From: a virus
DNA: 23,895 bases
IMG/VR virus record: IMGVR_UViG_3300009422_000045
Coordinates: 1-23,895 of that record
Strand: one strand, 5' to 3'
Shown here: positions 1-6,910 of the stretch, in pieces
Numbering within the stretch: the stretch's first letter is position 1
How the letters are laid out: the number at the start of each line of letters is the position of its first letter
The notes under the pieces: model-generated
The model's input: only the letters and a program-made list of their open reading frames with translations
What the model was told of the DNA's origin: nothing
The model's database searches: none
Position numbers and translations under genes: made by a program

Positions 1-1
1 A

Positions 2-1036
2 CCTGTGTATAAATTCATCTGGATACTCAGACCACAGAAGGTGTCTGCAAACTATTTTAAAAAAGAAGCAGTGGATTTGGTGAAAGACGTAGATCCAGTG
101 AGGACATATGATTATCTCTACACAGGAAAAAATAAAGATATTTTAGCCTTTGACCTCACCTATCGATTTGCTTACTTTCAACCCATTCCATATTTCAACC
201 AAGGAGGGGATGGAGCGCCTCCAACTGATGCTTACAGCGCCAATGATCCAAATTTTTTCGGGGGTATCAACACCACAGGACAACAGGGTGCAGGCACGTC
301 ATCAATCGTATCAGAAACAACACCCACAAGAAAAGACGGCTTCATTGCAAGTTTAAACACTGTGAATGGAGAAGCGACCACGCTGTTCGAACAAATTCTT
401 AATGATCCTGCAGGTGATTTACTGGTTGTGCAAATGGAAATACTGGGAGATCCTCTGTGGATTGAACAGAAAACTGTGAGCAATCGAAGTTTTGCAGGGT
501 CTCATAACACGAGCAGTTTTCCGCTAGTAGATGCCAATGGTGCTGTGGTTCCTGATGCATACGAAGTATATGTGCAGGTAAATTTTAAAACACCAACTGA
601 TCTAGACGATGACACAGGATTGTTCAAAATACAAGACGCGGCATCCTTCGGAGGCAAATACGCAGTCTATCTGTGTGAGAGTAATTTCGCAGGAGGTTTA
701 TATACTAATATACTACAGATGAGAAGAATGAGACACCAGGAAACAGACAAAAAAATTGATGAGAAGGCAGAAGCAAGCTCAAAACCACAAGGATCACCAA
801 CACAAATAAATGCATCTACGGGCACACCTTCGTCAGAAAGTGCAATCTCAAAACCACAAGGATCACCAACACAAATAAATGCATCTGGAGGCAGTGTTGC
901 TGGCAATAACACCACGTCCAATGTTGCTGTAAACACTGGAGAGTTTGGTCCAGCTGACCAATATAAAGACTTGTACTTGCCAAACGTTTTAATAGAACTC
1001 GTAGGCAATAAGAGCAAAACAGATAGGTTAAAATAA
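2..1036 (+). CDS. Phage virion structural protein, probably baseplate-associated, 5'-truncated
   Basis: The frame is open to the left edge, so the real start most likely lies upstream; a GTG at position 5 exists but has no room for a ribosome site to be judged. Roughly the first 250 residues look folded (aromatic-rich patches such as YDYLYTGKNKDILAFDL and GGKYAVYLCESNFAGGLYTN), a style I associate with hub-proximal structural proteins of marine T4-like phages. The ending with a FGGKYAVY...TNILQMRR pattern resembles the last beta strands of such proteins. The C-terminal ~90 residues are low-complexity and contain a perfect 40-bp direct repeat encoding SKPQGSPTQINAS twice. Four bases separate the stop from the gp5-like gene, so the two are probably cotranscribed. 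I do not recognise a named family. Being structural is supported by position; a hub role is inference. Confidence 0.6.
   Translation, partial: PVYKFIWILRPQKVSANYFKKEAVDLVKDVDPVRTYDYLYTGKNKDILAFDLTYRFAYFQPIPYFNQGGDGAPPTDAYSANDPNFFGGINTTGQQGAGTSSIVSETTPTRKDGFIASLNTVNGEATTLFEQILNDPAGDLLVVQMEILGDPLWIEQKTVSNRSFAGSHNTSSFPLVDANGAVVPDAYEVYVQVNFKTPTDLDDDTGLFKIQDAASFGGKYAVYLCESNFAGGLYTNILQMRRMRHQETDKKIDEKAEASSKPQGSPTQINASTGTPSSESAISKPQGSPTQINASGGSVAGNNTTSNVAVNTGEFGPADQYKDLYLPNVLIELVGNKSKTDRLK
778..886 (+). repeat. Perfect 40-bp in-frame direct repeat pair
   Basis: Bases 778-817 and 847-886 are identical, at an offset of 69 bases (23 codons), so both are read in the same frame as SKPQGSPTQINAS. The 29-base spacer encodes a Ser/Thr-rich linker. 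The nucleotide identity, including third codon positions, points to a recent duplication in a disordered tail rather than to an old protein repeat. Confidence 0.9.
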
Positions 1037-1040
1037 ATTA

Positions 1041-2612
1041 ATGGCACTAGATAGACAGCAACGATCAGTACAGGATCAAATCCAACAGTTTGCCGGACCT
1101 TACATAGGTTATGTGAAGAATCCAACTGACCAAAATAGAATGGGCAGATTGGGTGTATACATTCCTGATATCCATGGCGCATACGATGAAACCAACAAAG
1201 ACATTGGTGCACAAACAATCACAGTGCAGTACTGTTCTCCTTTTGCAGGACAAACTCCTTTGAGTGAAACAGGATCAGGCACAAGAGAATTTGCACAAAC
1301 ACAAAAATCTTACGGTTTTTGGATGGTACCACCAGACATTGATTCCAAAGTGCTGGTGATGTTTGCTAATAACAATCCTAATCAAGGCTATTGGCTAGGC
1401 TGTGTGTATGAAGATTTAATGAACAACATGACTCCTGGGTTGGCAGCCTCGGGCAACTTTGTAGGCAACTCAGAACAGAATGAAAGATACTTTGAAGATT
1501 TAAAATTTGGAGATAATGAAAACACAGATCAAGATGACCCAACACCAATTCCTGTTGCAGAAGCACAAAGAAAAGCAGAAACACCGAACATTGCAAGGAC
1601 CAACACTGATGCCAGAAATGATAATGCCTACAAATTCAGACCAGTGCATGTACCAGCCACAGAAACACTTATTAATCAAGGCCTTATAAGAGACACAGTG
1701 AGAGGCACCACATCATCATCTGCAAGAAGAGAAACTCCTTCACAGGTGTTTGGAATTTCAACACCTGGCCCAATTGATTTTAATGGACAGGAGACTGCAC
1801 CAAGAGAATCGATCAATAGGCACGGCAAAGTTTACAATGATCCTAAAGAGGAATACAATTTTCGTAAAGTACATCATTCAAGACTGGGTGGTCAGTCATT
1901 TGTGATGGATGACGGCGTACCAGCCATTGCAGAAATTGTTGCAGGTAAAAAAGCAGTAGGTTCTATCAGTAACGAATTGATTAGATTGCGTACACGTTCA
2001 GGCGCACAATTATTATTACACAATTCCGAAAGCCTAGTCTACATCACCAACAATGATGGCACTGCTTGGATTGAATTCACAGCAGATGGCAAAATAGATA
2101 TCTACTCCAAAGACTCAGTCAGTGTGCATACTGAAAATGATTTCAATTTTAGAGCAGAACGCGACATCAACATGGAAGCAGGCAGAAATGTCAACATCAA
2201 AGCCACTGGACAAAACACCATAGATAACAATAATCATTTAGTCAACTCTGATCAAACATTGACCACTGGTCGAGTCAGAATAGAATCCAGTGCAAACTAT
2301 GAACTGGTCATAGGGTCGAACGGTCTTATCAAAGCAGGCACAGACATAAAAACTTTTGCTGGCAACGATTTTCTTGTAAACACAGACCATGAAATACATT
2401 TTAACACTGTGGATAAAGTTTTAAGCACTGTGCTGTCAAATTTGGAAACATATGACAATGCAGGTGTAAGTCCTACTCGTAATCCTAATGCAAGAGAAAG
2501 CATTATGAAACGTGTGCCCACAGCAGAACCATATGCAGAACATGAAAACAAACGCAAAACCAAAACCACACCCACAGCAACAGACAGAGAATTACCTGAG
2601 GATAGATTCTAA
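1041..2612 (+). CDS. 5: gp5-like baseplate central spike/hub protein without lysozyme domain
   Basis: This is the T4 gp5/VgrG-type spike that sits under the tail tube and carries the PAAR tip. Residues ~17-125 match the gp5 N-terminal OB fold (GPYIGYVKNPTDQNRMGRLGVY, then VLVMF...GYWLG). Residues ~125-275 are a polar, low-complexity linker where T4 gp5 carries its lysozyme; no lysozyme-like catalytic pattern is visible. Residues ~280-460 give the C-terminal triple beta-helix signature: SFVMDDG, LIRLRTRSGAQLLLH, GTAWIEFTADGKIDIY, followed by short alternating repeats such as DFNFRAERDINMEAGRNVNI. Length is 523 residues against 575 for T4 gp5, consistent with loss of lysozyme. The ATG at 1041 is the first in frame and keeps the whole OB fold; the only Shine-Dalgarno-like bases (AGGT at 1025-1028) are rather far away. 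Its stop overlaps the PAAR start. Confidence 0.88.
   Translation: MALDRQQRSVQDQIQQFAGPYIGYVKNPTDQNRMGRLGVYIPDIHGAYDETNKDIGAQTITVQYCSPFAGQTPLSETGSGTREFAQTQKSYGFWMVPPDIDSKVLVMFANNNPNQGYWLGCVYEDLMNNMTPGLAASGNFVGNSEQNERYFEDLKFGDNENTDQDDPTPIPVAEAQRKAETPNIARTNTDARNDNAYKFRPVHVPATETLINQGLIRDTVRGTTSSSARRETPSQVFGISTPGPIDFNGQETAPRESINRHGKVYNDPKEEYNFRKVHHSRLGGQSFVMDDGVPAIAEIVAGKKAVGSISNELIRLRTRSGAQLLLHNSESLVYITNNDGTAWIEFTADGKIDIYSKDSVSVHTENDFNFRAERDINMEAGRNVNIKATGQNTIDNNNHLVNSDQTLTTGRVRIESSANYELVIGSNGLIKAGTDIKTFAGNDFLVNTDHEIHFNTVDKVLSTVLSNLETYDNAGVSPTRNPNARESIMKRVPTAEPYAEHENKRKTKTTPTATDRELPEDRF
2598..2601 (+). promoter_or_regulatory. Shine-Dalgarno GAGG for the PAAR gene
   Basis: GAGG ends 10 bases before the PAAR ATG at 2612 and lies inside the end of the gp5-like gene. 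It supports translation of the PAAR gene from the upstream message, aided by the TAATG stop/start overlap. Confidence 0.5.
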
Positions 2613-2923
2613 TGATTCACACGCTACTGGCAGCCAGACAAGGAGACGCAGTAAGCACAGGTCATGACTGTGATAGTGCTACAGTCTTGGCCATCCCCAG
2701 TCAGTCTACAGTGTTTGCTGAAGCAAAATTATGGTGTAGAATAGGTGATAGAACAGTGTCTCATGATATATTGAAAGAGTTGCTATGTGTGTCACACACT
2801 GCTCCTATCAATGAAGGTAGCGGCACAGTGTTTGTTGTTGGCATAGGATGTGCAAGACTAGAAGATGGTGCTGACGCAGGATCCATTACTGGCAGTGCAA
2901 TCACAGTGTACGCAGGGGATTAA
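2612..2923 (+). CDS. PAAR-repeat spike-tip protein (gp5.4-like)
   Basis: PAAR proteins cap the distal tip of the gp5/VgrG spike and sharpen it with a bound zinc ion. The 103-residue length, the N-terminal AARQGDAVSTGHDCD and the glycine-spaced beta strands (VFVVGIGCARLEDGADAGSITGS, here split as VVGIGCARLEDG then ADAGSITGS) fit the family. Candidate zinc ligands are H18, H51, C59 and H62, matching the three-His/one-Cys set described for PAAR proteins; assignment of each ligand is my inference. The start codon shares its A with the TAA stop of the spike gene (TAATG), which implies translational coupling and roughly matched synthesis of spike and tip. Its own stop, TAA at 2921, is also the beginning of the TAAATA element in front of gp25. 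Confidence 0.85.
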   Translation: MIHTLLAARQGDAVSTGHDCDSATVLAIPSQSTVFAEAKLWCRIGDRTVSHDILKELLCVSHTAPINEGSGTVFVVGIGCARLEDGADAGSITGSAITVYAGD

Positions 2924-2926
2924 ATA
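2919..2926 (+). promoter_or_regulatory. Late-promoter-like element (ATTAAATA) before gp25
   Basis: ATTAAATA matches 6-7 of 8 bases of the T4 late -10 box TATAAATA and ends 6 bases before the gp25 ATG (intervening CTAGTC). It overlaps the PAAR stop codon. There is no Shine-Dalgarno sequence between the element and the ATG. T4 late promoters have no -35 box, so none is expected. Confidence 0.6.
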
Positions 2927-2932
2927 CTAGTC

Positions 2933-3397
2933 ATGGCAGTTGTAACATTCAAAGATGCAAAAAGAACCACACAACAGGTACAGCAAAATCAAATATTCAA
3001 CGGATTTTCAACCATAGGCCGTGAGTTTAAAGATCCAAAACTGTATGACATTGAACTGGTCAAACAGGATCTCCTTAATAATTTTAACATACGCAAAGGT
3101 GAAAAATTAGAAAATCCTAACTTTGGCACTAATTTATGGAACTATCTGTTTGATCCGTTGGATGCAGACACTAAAGATGCAGTGATCAGAGAAGTAGAAG
3201 CAGTTATAAATTATGATCCAAGAGTGGCACTAGATCAATTGGAAGTGTTTGAAGCCGAGAATGGTTTACAAGTCAAAATAACTGTACTGTACATTGGTTA
3301 CGCAATCGGCGAAACTTTAAACTTGTTATTTGACTCTGAACAAGGATTACTTCAAGGTCCAGGTCAAGTGTTTAACTCATCTCAGGCAAATTATTAA
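2933..3397 (+). CDS. 25: gp25-like baseplate wedge subunit / sheath initiator
   Basis: The gp25/TssE family forms the inner ring of the wedge and starts sheath polymerisation in contractile machines. At 154 residues it is close to the usual 130-150. The family pattern is clear: IRKGEKLENPNFGTNLWNYL at residues 53-72, then FDPLD, and the NYDPRV segment (residues 93-98), where DPR stands at the place of the conserved EPR motif. Upstream is the PAAR gene, 9 bases away; downstream, after 33 bases, comes gp6, as in T4 (25-6). The start is the only ATG before the conserved core and follows a TAAATA element at 6 bases, so it likely has its own late promoter. Confidence 0.92.
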   Translation: MAVVTFKDAKRTTQQVQQNQIFNGFSTIGREFKDPKLYDIELVKQDLLNNFNIRKGEKLENPNFGTNLWNYLFDPLDADTKDAVIREVEAVINYDPRVALDQLEVFEAENGLQVKITVLYIGYAIGETLNLLFDSEQGLLQGPGQVFNSSQANY

Positions 3398-3416
3398 GTA
3401 TACACTTTTTTAAAGC

Positions 3417-3424
3417 AATAAATA
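3417..3424 (+). promoter_or_regulatory. Late-promoter-like element (AATAAATA) before gp6
   Basis: AATAAATA matches 7 of 8 bases of TATAAATA and ends 6 bases before the gp6 ATG (intervening TCTTGC). It lies in the 33-base gap after gp25. No Shine-Dalgarno is present. It would drive the gp6-megaprotein pair, a transcript of at least 16.5 kb. Confidence 0.65.
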
Positions 3425-3430
3425 TCTTGC

Positions 3431-6400
3431 ATGGCTTCTAACACCCGACAAAATACCCTGTTAGCCAATACAGTATGGCAAAAACTTTATCGTACCTTTC
3501 AACAGGCTGACTTTAAATCATATGATTTCGATACTATTAGACGTACCCTAATTGATTATTTACAATTAAACTATCCTGAATCGTTTAACGACTTTATTGA
3601 GTCGTCGGAATACGTTGCACTCATTGATATGATATCCTATGTGGCACAGTCAATTTCCTATAGAGTAGACTTAAATGCCAGAGAAAATTTTATAGATCTA
3701 GCAGAACGTAAAGATTCTGTGTTAAGACTAGCAAGACTAATATCATATCAACCAAAAAGAAACACAGCAGGAAACGGTTTTTTAAAAATAACATCAGTTT
3801 CAACATCAGAAACAGTCACAGACTCCAATGGACAAAACATTGCAAACACACCAATACTTTGGAATGATCTTACTAATGACAATTGGCAGGACCAATTCAA
3901 CACAGTCATCAATGCAAGCCTACCAAAAAATCAATTTGTAAACAAACCCGAACAAAGTGACACCATAGGTGGAATAAATTCACAGTTGTACAGAATCAAT
4001 GGTGCAAATCTTGATCTGCCAACAGTGCCTTTTAGTCAAACAATTAACGGTGTGGGCATGGAATTTTCCATTGTGCCTTGTTCATTTGCAGGCGAAAAGT
4101 TTGTGTATGAAGAACCACCTATACCAGGCAACTCTATGTCTTTACTTTACAGAAACGACAATAGAGGATTTGGGTCGAACAACACAGGGTATTTCTTGCA
4201 CTTTAAACAAGGTGTGCTTAATTCTCAAGACTTTGCAATTACAAACACAGCGCCGAACACTGTGGTATCGATTCAGGAAAACAACATTAACAATGACGAT
4301 GTATTTTTATTCAAATTAGACCAAAACGGTGTGCTTGAGCAGAGATGGAGAAAAGTTCCTGCAATAGTTGGTAACAATATTATCTACAATAATCTAGCAG
4401 AAAATATCACAAATCAATTTGCTGTTGTGACTAAAAACAACGATCAAATTGATCTTGTGTTTTCCGATGGAGTGTATGGCACTTTACCACAAGGAAATTT
4501 TAGATGTTATTACAGACAAAGCAATGGATTAACGTACAACATCAATACTTCCGACATGCAGAATATTTCTATTGCTTTTGATTATATTTCGAAAAACGGC
4601 CAAACAAATACACTAACAATTCAGACTTCATTGCAGAGCACTATCACAAATGCATCAAGTTCTGAGTCTGTGGCAGATATTAAAACACTTGCACCACAGT
4701 CGTATTATTCAAATAATAGAATGATATCTGCAGAAGATTATCAAATTTTACCATTAACACAAAATCAATCAATTGCAAAAGCCAAGTCACAAGTAAGAAC
4801 AGCATCGGGTGTCTCAAGATTTTTAGATATTACAGATCCAACTGGTGTGTATTCGCAAACAAATATTGTAGCAGACGACGGTGTGTTGTATCAAGATCAA
4901 GGAACAAATACTTTTAATTTTCAATTTTTAACAAGAGATGATGTTGAAAAAGTAATCAACACATCTCTTACAGATGTATTAACTTCTGCAGACTTTAAAC
5001 AGTACTACTATAAAAATCATCCAAGAATTACTCCACCAACTGGTACACTTTGGAACAAGTCTACACAGACAGTGAATCAAGCCACAGGATATTTTACTAA
5101 CGGCGGTGCGTTGAGTGTTGGAGGTTCGACCACAAACAATTTAAGATACTTGACTGCAGGTGCTCTTGCAAAATTTACACCAACTAGTGGCAATTACTTT
5201 ATGCCTGGTAATGGCACACAGAGACCAGGTGTTGGAGGTCATCCAGGGTCTACAGACACTATATGGACTAAAATTATATCTGTTGAAGGCGATGGGTCAA
5301 ATGGTGGTCTAGGCAATCTGTCAGACGGGAGTGGTCCTATAGTGTTAAATGATTTAGTACCAACTGATGCTGTACTGTCTGAAATAATTCCGCAGTTTAT
5401 AGATTCTATTTCGGATACATTAAAAGCATCAATCATAGATCTAGTTGTAGAATTTGACAATTTTGGGTTAAGTTACAACATAACTGCAAAAACTTTTGAT
5501 ATTGTGACAGAAGCCAATCTAGGCAGTGGAGCATTTGCTTTAACACATCAAGGTGATACTACAGGAGCAAATTTAGATAATTCATGGTTAATAAAGTTTA
5601 TAACCAATGGTGTAAGTTACACAGTAACACATAGAAAAACACAATATGTATTTCAATCTGCTACAAGAAACAAATTTTACTTTGATCCAACAGCAAAGGT
5701 AATTGATCCGCAAACTGGAGTATCTATAAAAGACAAGATCAGATTGCCGGCTAGTAACACAGCATCTGATTTCACTAGCAGTCTAACATACAATTATGAT
5801 TGGCAAATTGTAGGTAATGTTGTAGGGTCAGATGGCTACAACGATACTAGAAAAATAGAAGTAGGTTTCTTTGATTCTGATGATGATGGAGTTATTGATA
5901 ATCCTGATCTATTCACAATTATTGTAGATCCGAGTACAAACATAAACAACAAATACGTATTTTTTAAAACGGTCACAGTAGAAGGATATGATCAAGATAG
6001 TATTGTGGATCAAACACAATTTGTTGTTGTAAAAAATGCTTTAGAAGTTACAAATTTTGCAGTTTATCCTGATAACCAATTGTTTTACTATTATGGAGAT
6101 GATGCATTTTATCAGTATTCCGCAACCACTAACAGCACAACAGCAGTTACAATTTACACTGCTAAACTAGGTAGACAAGACCTAATTTACAACTATAATC
6201 ATGGAGCTGTAAGAAGTAGAAGAATAGATCCTAGTGTATCGAACATTATAGATCTTTATGTTGTGACAAGATCTTTTGATCAACAACTGCGTACATGGTT
6301 AAGAAATAGTCAAGCAACAGCAAAGCCTGAAACACCTACAATATTTGATTTAGAAACTGCGTACCTGTCATCCTTGGATGGGATCAAGGCTATAAGTGAT

Positions 6401-6910
6401 GAAATAGTTTTTAATCCAGGCGAATATAAACTATTGTTTGGACCAGGTGCGGACGCTTCATTACAAGCACAGTTTAAAGTTATTAAAAATCCACAAAGCA
6501 CTGTCAGTGATAATCAAATTAAATCATTAGTAATTTCTGCTATAGATACCTATTTTCAAATTGACTTTTGGGACTTTGGCGATACTTTTTATTATACAGA
6601 ATTAGCCGCTTACATACACAATAATCTAGCACCAGATTTATTAAGTGTTGTGATTGTGCCATCTCAAAGCACTAATGGATTTGGTTCTTTGTTTCAAATA
6701 TATGCAGAAGACAATGAAATATTTGTGTCATCAGCTACAGTAGATAATGTTGAAATTATTTCTTCGATCTCAGCAGAAAAACTTAAAGCAACCGGTACAG
6801 TAATAACTAGTTCTGCATCTTCAACAGCAACTACAGGTACAGTATCTGCAACTAGTACTACATCAGGCACAGTATCTACCACTGGTTCATCCAGTGGAGG
6901 ATATTACTAA
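3431..6910 (+). CDS. 6: gp6-like baseplate wedge protein, enlarged
   Basis: gp6 forms the backbone ring of the baseplate wedge. The N-terminus (residues ~1-120) is typical of marine T4-like gp6: LYRTFQQADFKSYDFDTIR, then a TLIDYLQLNYPESFNDF segment, SSEYVALIDMISYVAQSI and DLNARENFIDLAERKDSVLRLA (split here for length). The C-terminus keeps the gp6 ending (DFWDFGDTFYYTELAAYIHN, VVIVPSQS, FGSLFQIYAEDNEIFVSSATV). At 1159 residues it is far longer than T4 gp6 (660). The extra mass lies mainly in the middle, roughly residues 540-900, and includes a perfect EF-hand-type loop, DSDDDGVIDNPD, at residues 815-826. The last ~40 residues are a Thr/Ser/Gly-rich tail. The stop overlaps the megaprotein start (TAATG), and its last codons carry that gene's Shine-Dalgarno. 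Confidence 0.92.
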   Translation: MASNTRQNTLLANTVWQKLYRTFQQADFKSYDFDTIRRTLIDYLQLNYPESFNDFIESSEYVALIDMISYVAQSISYRVDLNARENFIDLAERKDSVLRLARLISYQPKRNTAGNGFLKITSVSTSETVTDSNGQNIANTPILWNDLTNDNWQDQFNTVINASLPKNQFVNKPEQSDTIGGINSQLYRINGANLDLPTVPFSQTINGVGMEFSIVPCSFAGEKFVYEEPPIPGNSMSLLYRNDNRGFGSNNTGYFLHFKQGVLNSQDFAITNTAPNTVVSIQENNINNDDVFLFKLDQNGVLEQRWRKVPAIVGNNIIYNNLAENITNQFAVVTKNNDQIDLVFSDGVYGTLPQGNFRCYYRQSNGLTYNINTSDMQNISIAFDYISKNGQTNTLTIQTSLQSTITNASSSESVADIKTLAPQSYYSNNRMISAEDYQILPLTQNQSIAKAKSQVRTASGVSRFLDITDPTGVYSQTNIVADDGVLYQDQGTNTFNFQFLTRDDVEKVINTSLTDVLTSADFKQYYYKNHPRITPPTGTLWNKSTQTVNQATGYFTNGGALSVGGSTTNNLRYLTAGALAKFTPTSGNYFMPGNGTQRPGVGGHPGSTDTIWTKIISVEGDGSNGGLGNLSDGSGPIVLNDLVPTDAVLSEIIPQFIDSISDTLKASIIDLVVEFDNFGLSYNITAKTFDIVTEANLGSGAFALTHQGDTTGANLDNSWLIKFITNGVSYTVTHRKTQYVFQSATRNKFYFDPTAKVIDPQTGVSIKDKIRLPASNTASDFTSSLTYNYDWQIVGNVVGSDGYNDTRKIEVGFFDSDDDGVIDNPDLFTIIVDPSTNINNKYVFFKTVTVEGYDQDSIVDQTQFVVVKNALEVTNFAVYPDNQLFYYYGDDAFYQYSATTNSTTAVTIYTAKLGRQDLIYNYNHGAVRSRRIDPSVSNIIDLYVVTRSFDQQLRTWLRNSQATAKPETPTIFDLETAYLSSLDGIKAISDEIVFNPGEYKLLFGPGADASLQAQFKVIKNPQSTVSDNQIKSLVISAIDTYFQIDFWDFGDTFYYTELAAYIHNNLAPDLLSVVIVPSQSTNGFGSLFQIYAEDNEIFVSSATVDNVEIISSISAEKLKATGTVITSSASSTATTGTVSATSTTSGTVSTTGSSSGGYY
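5873..5908 (+). other. EF-hand/dockerin-type calcium-binding loop in the gp6 insertion
   Basis: Residues 815-826 of gp6, DSDDDGVIDNPD, fit the 12-residue calcium loop: acidic residues at positions 1, 3, 5, 9 and 12, glycine at 6 and isoleucine at 8, followed by LF. No second EF-hand is obvious nearby, which resembles single-loop dockerin-like or structural calcium sites in extracellular proteins. Calcium binding is inference. Confidence 0.6.
6896..6900 (+). promoter_or_regulatory. Shine-Dalgarno GGAGG for the megaprotein gene
   Basis: GGAGG ends 9 bases before the ATG at 6910 and lies in the SSGGYY codons at the end of gp6. It is the strongest ribosome site in the window and decides the start. 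With the TAATG overlap it indicates coupled translation from the gp6 message. Confidence 0.8.

Noticed and set aside
1030-1040. AAATAAATTA just before the spike ATG as a late promoter
   Set aside because: It lacks the TAAATA core (TAAATT) and abuts the ATG with the wrong spacing compared with the five consistent elements.
667-1218. A 183-codon minus-strand frame across the end of the first gene and the start of the spike gene
   Set aside because: It overlaps two well-supported genes and gives a low-complexity protein with no family resemblance; it is a shadow of the repeat-rich tail.
3396-3411. Small hairpin AAGT-ATAC-ACTT followed by a T run after gp25, as a possible terminator
   Set aside because: The stem is only 4 base pairs and AT-rich, too weak for intrinsic termination.
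3557-3562. TAAATA on the minus strand inside gp6
   Set aside because: It is not followed by a start codon or an open frame on that strand, so it is taken as a chance copy.
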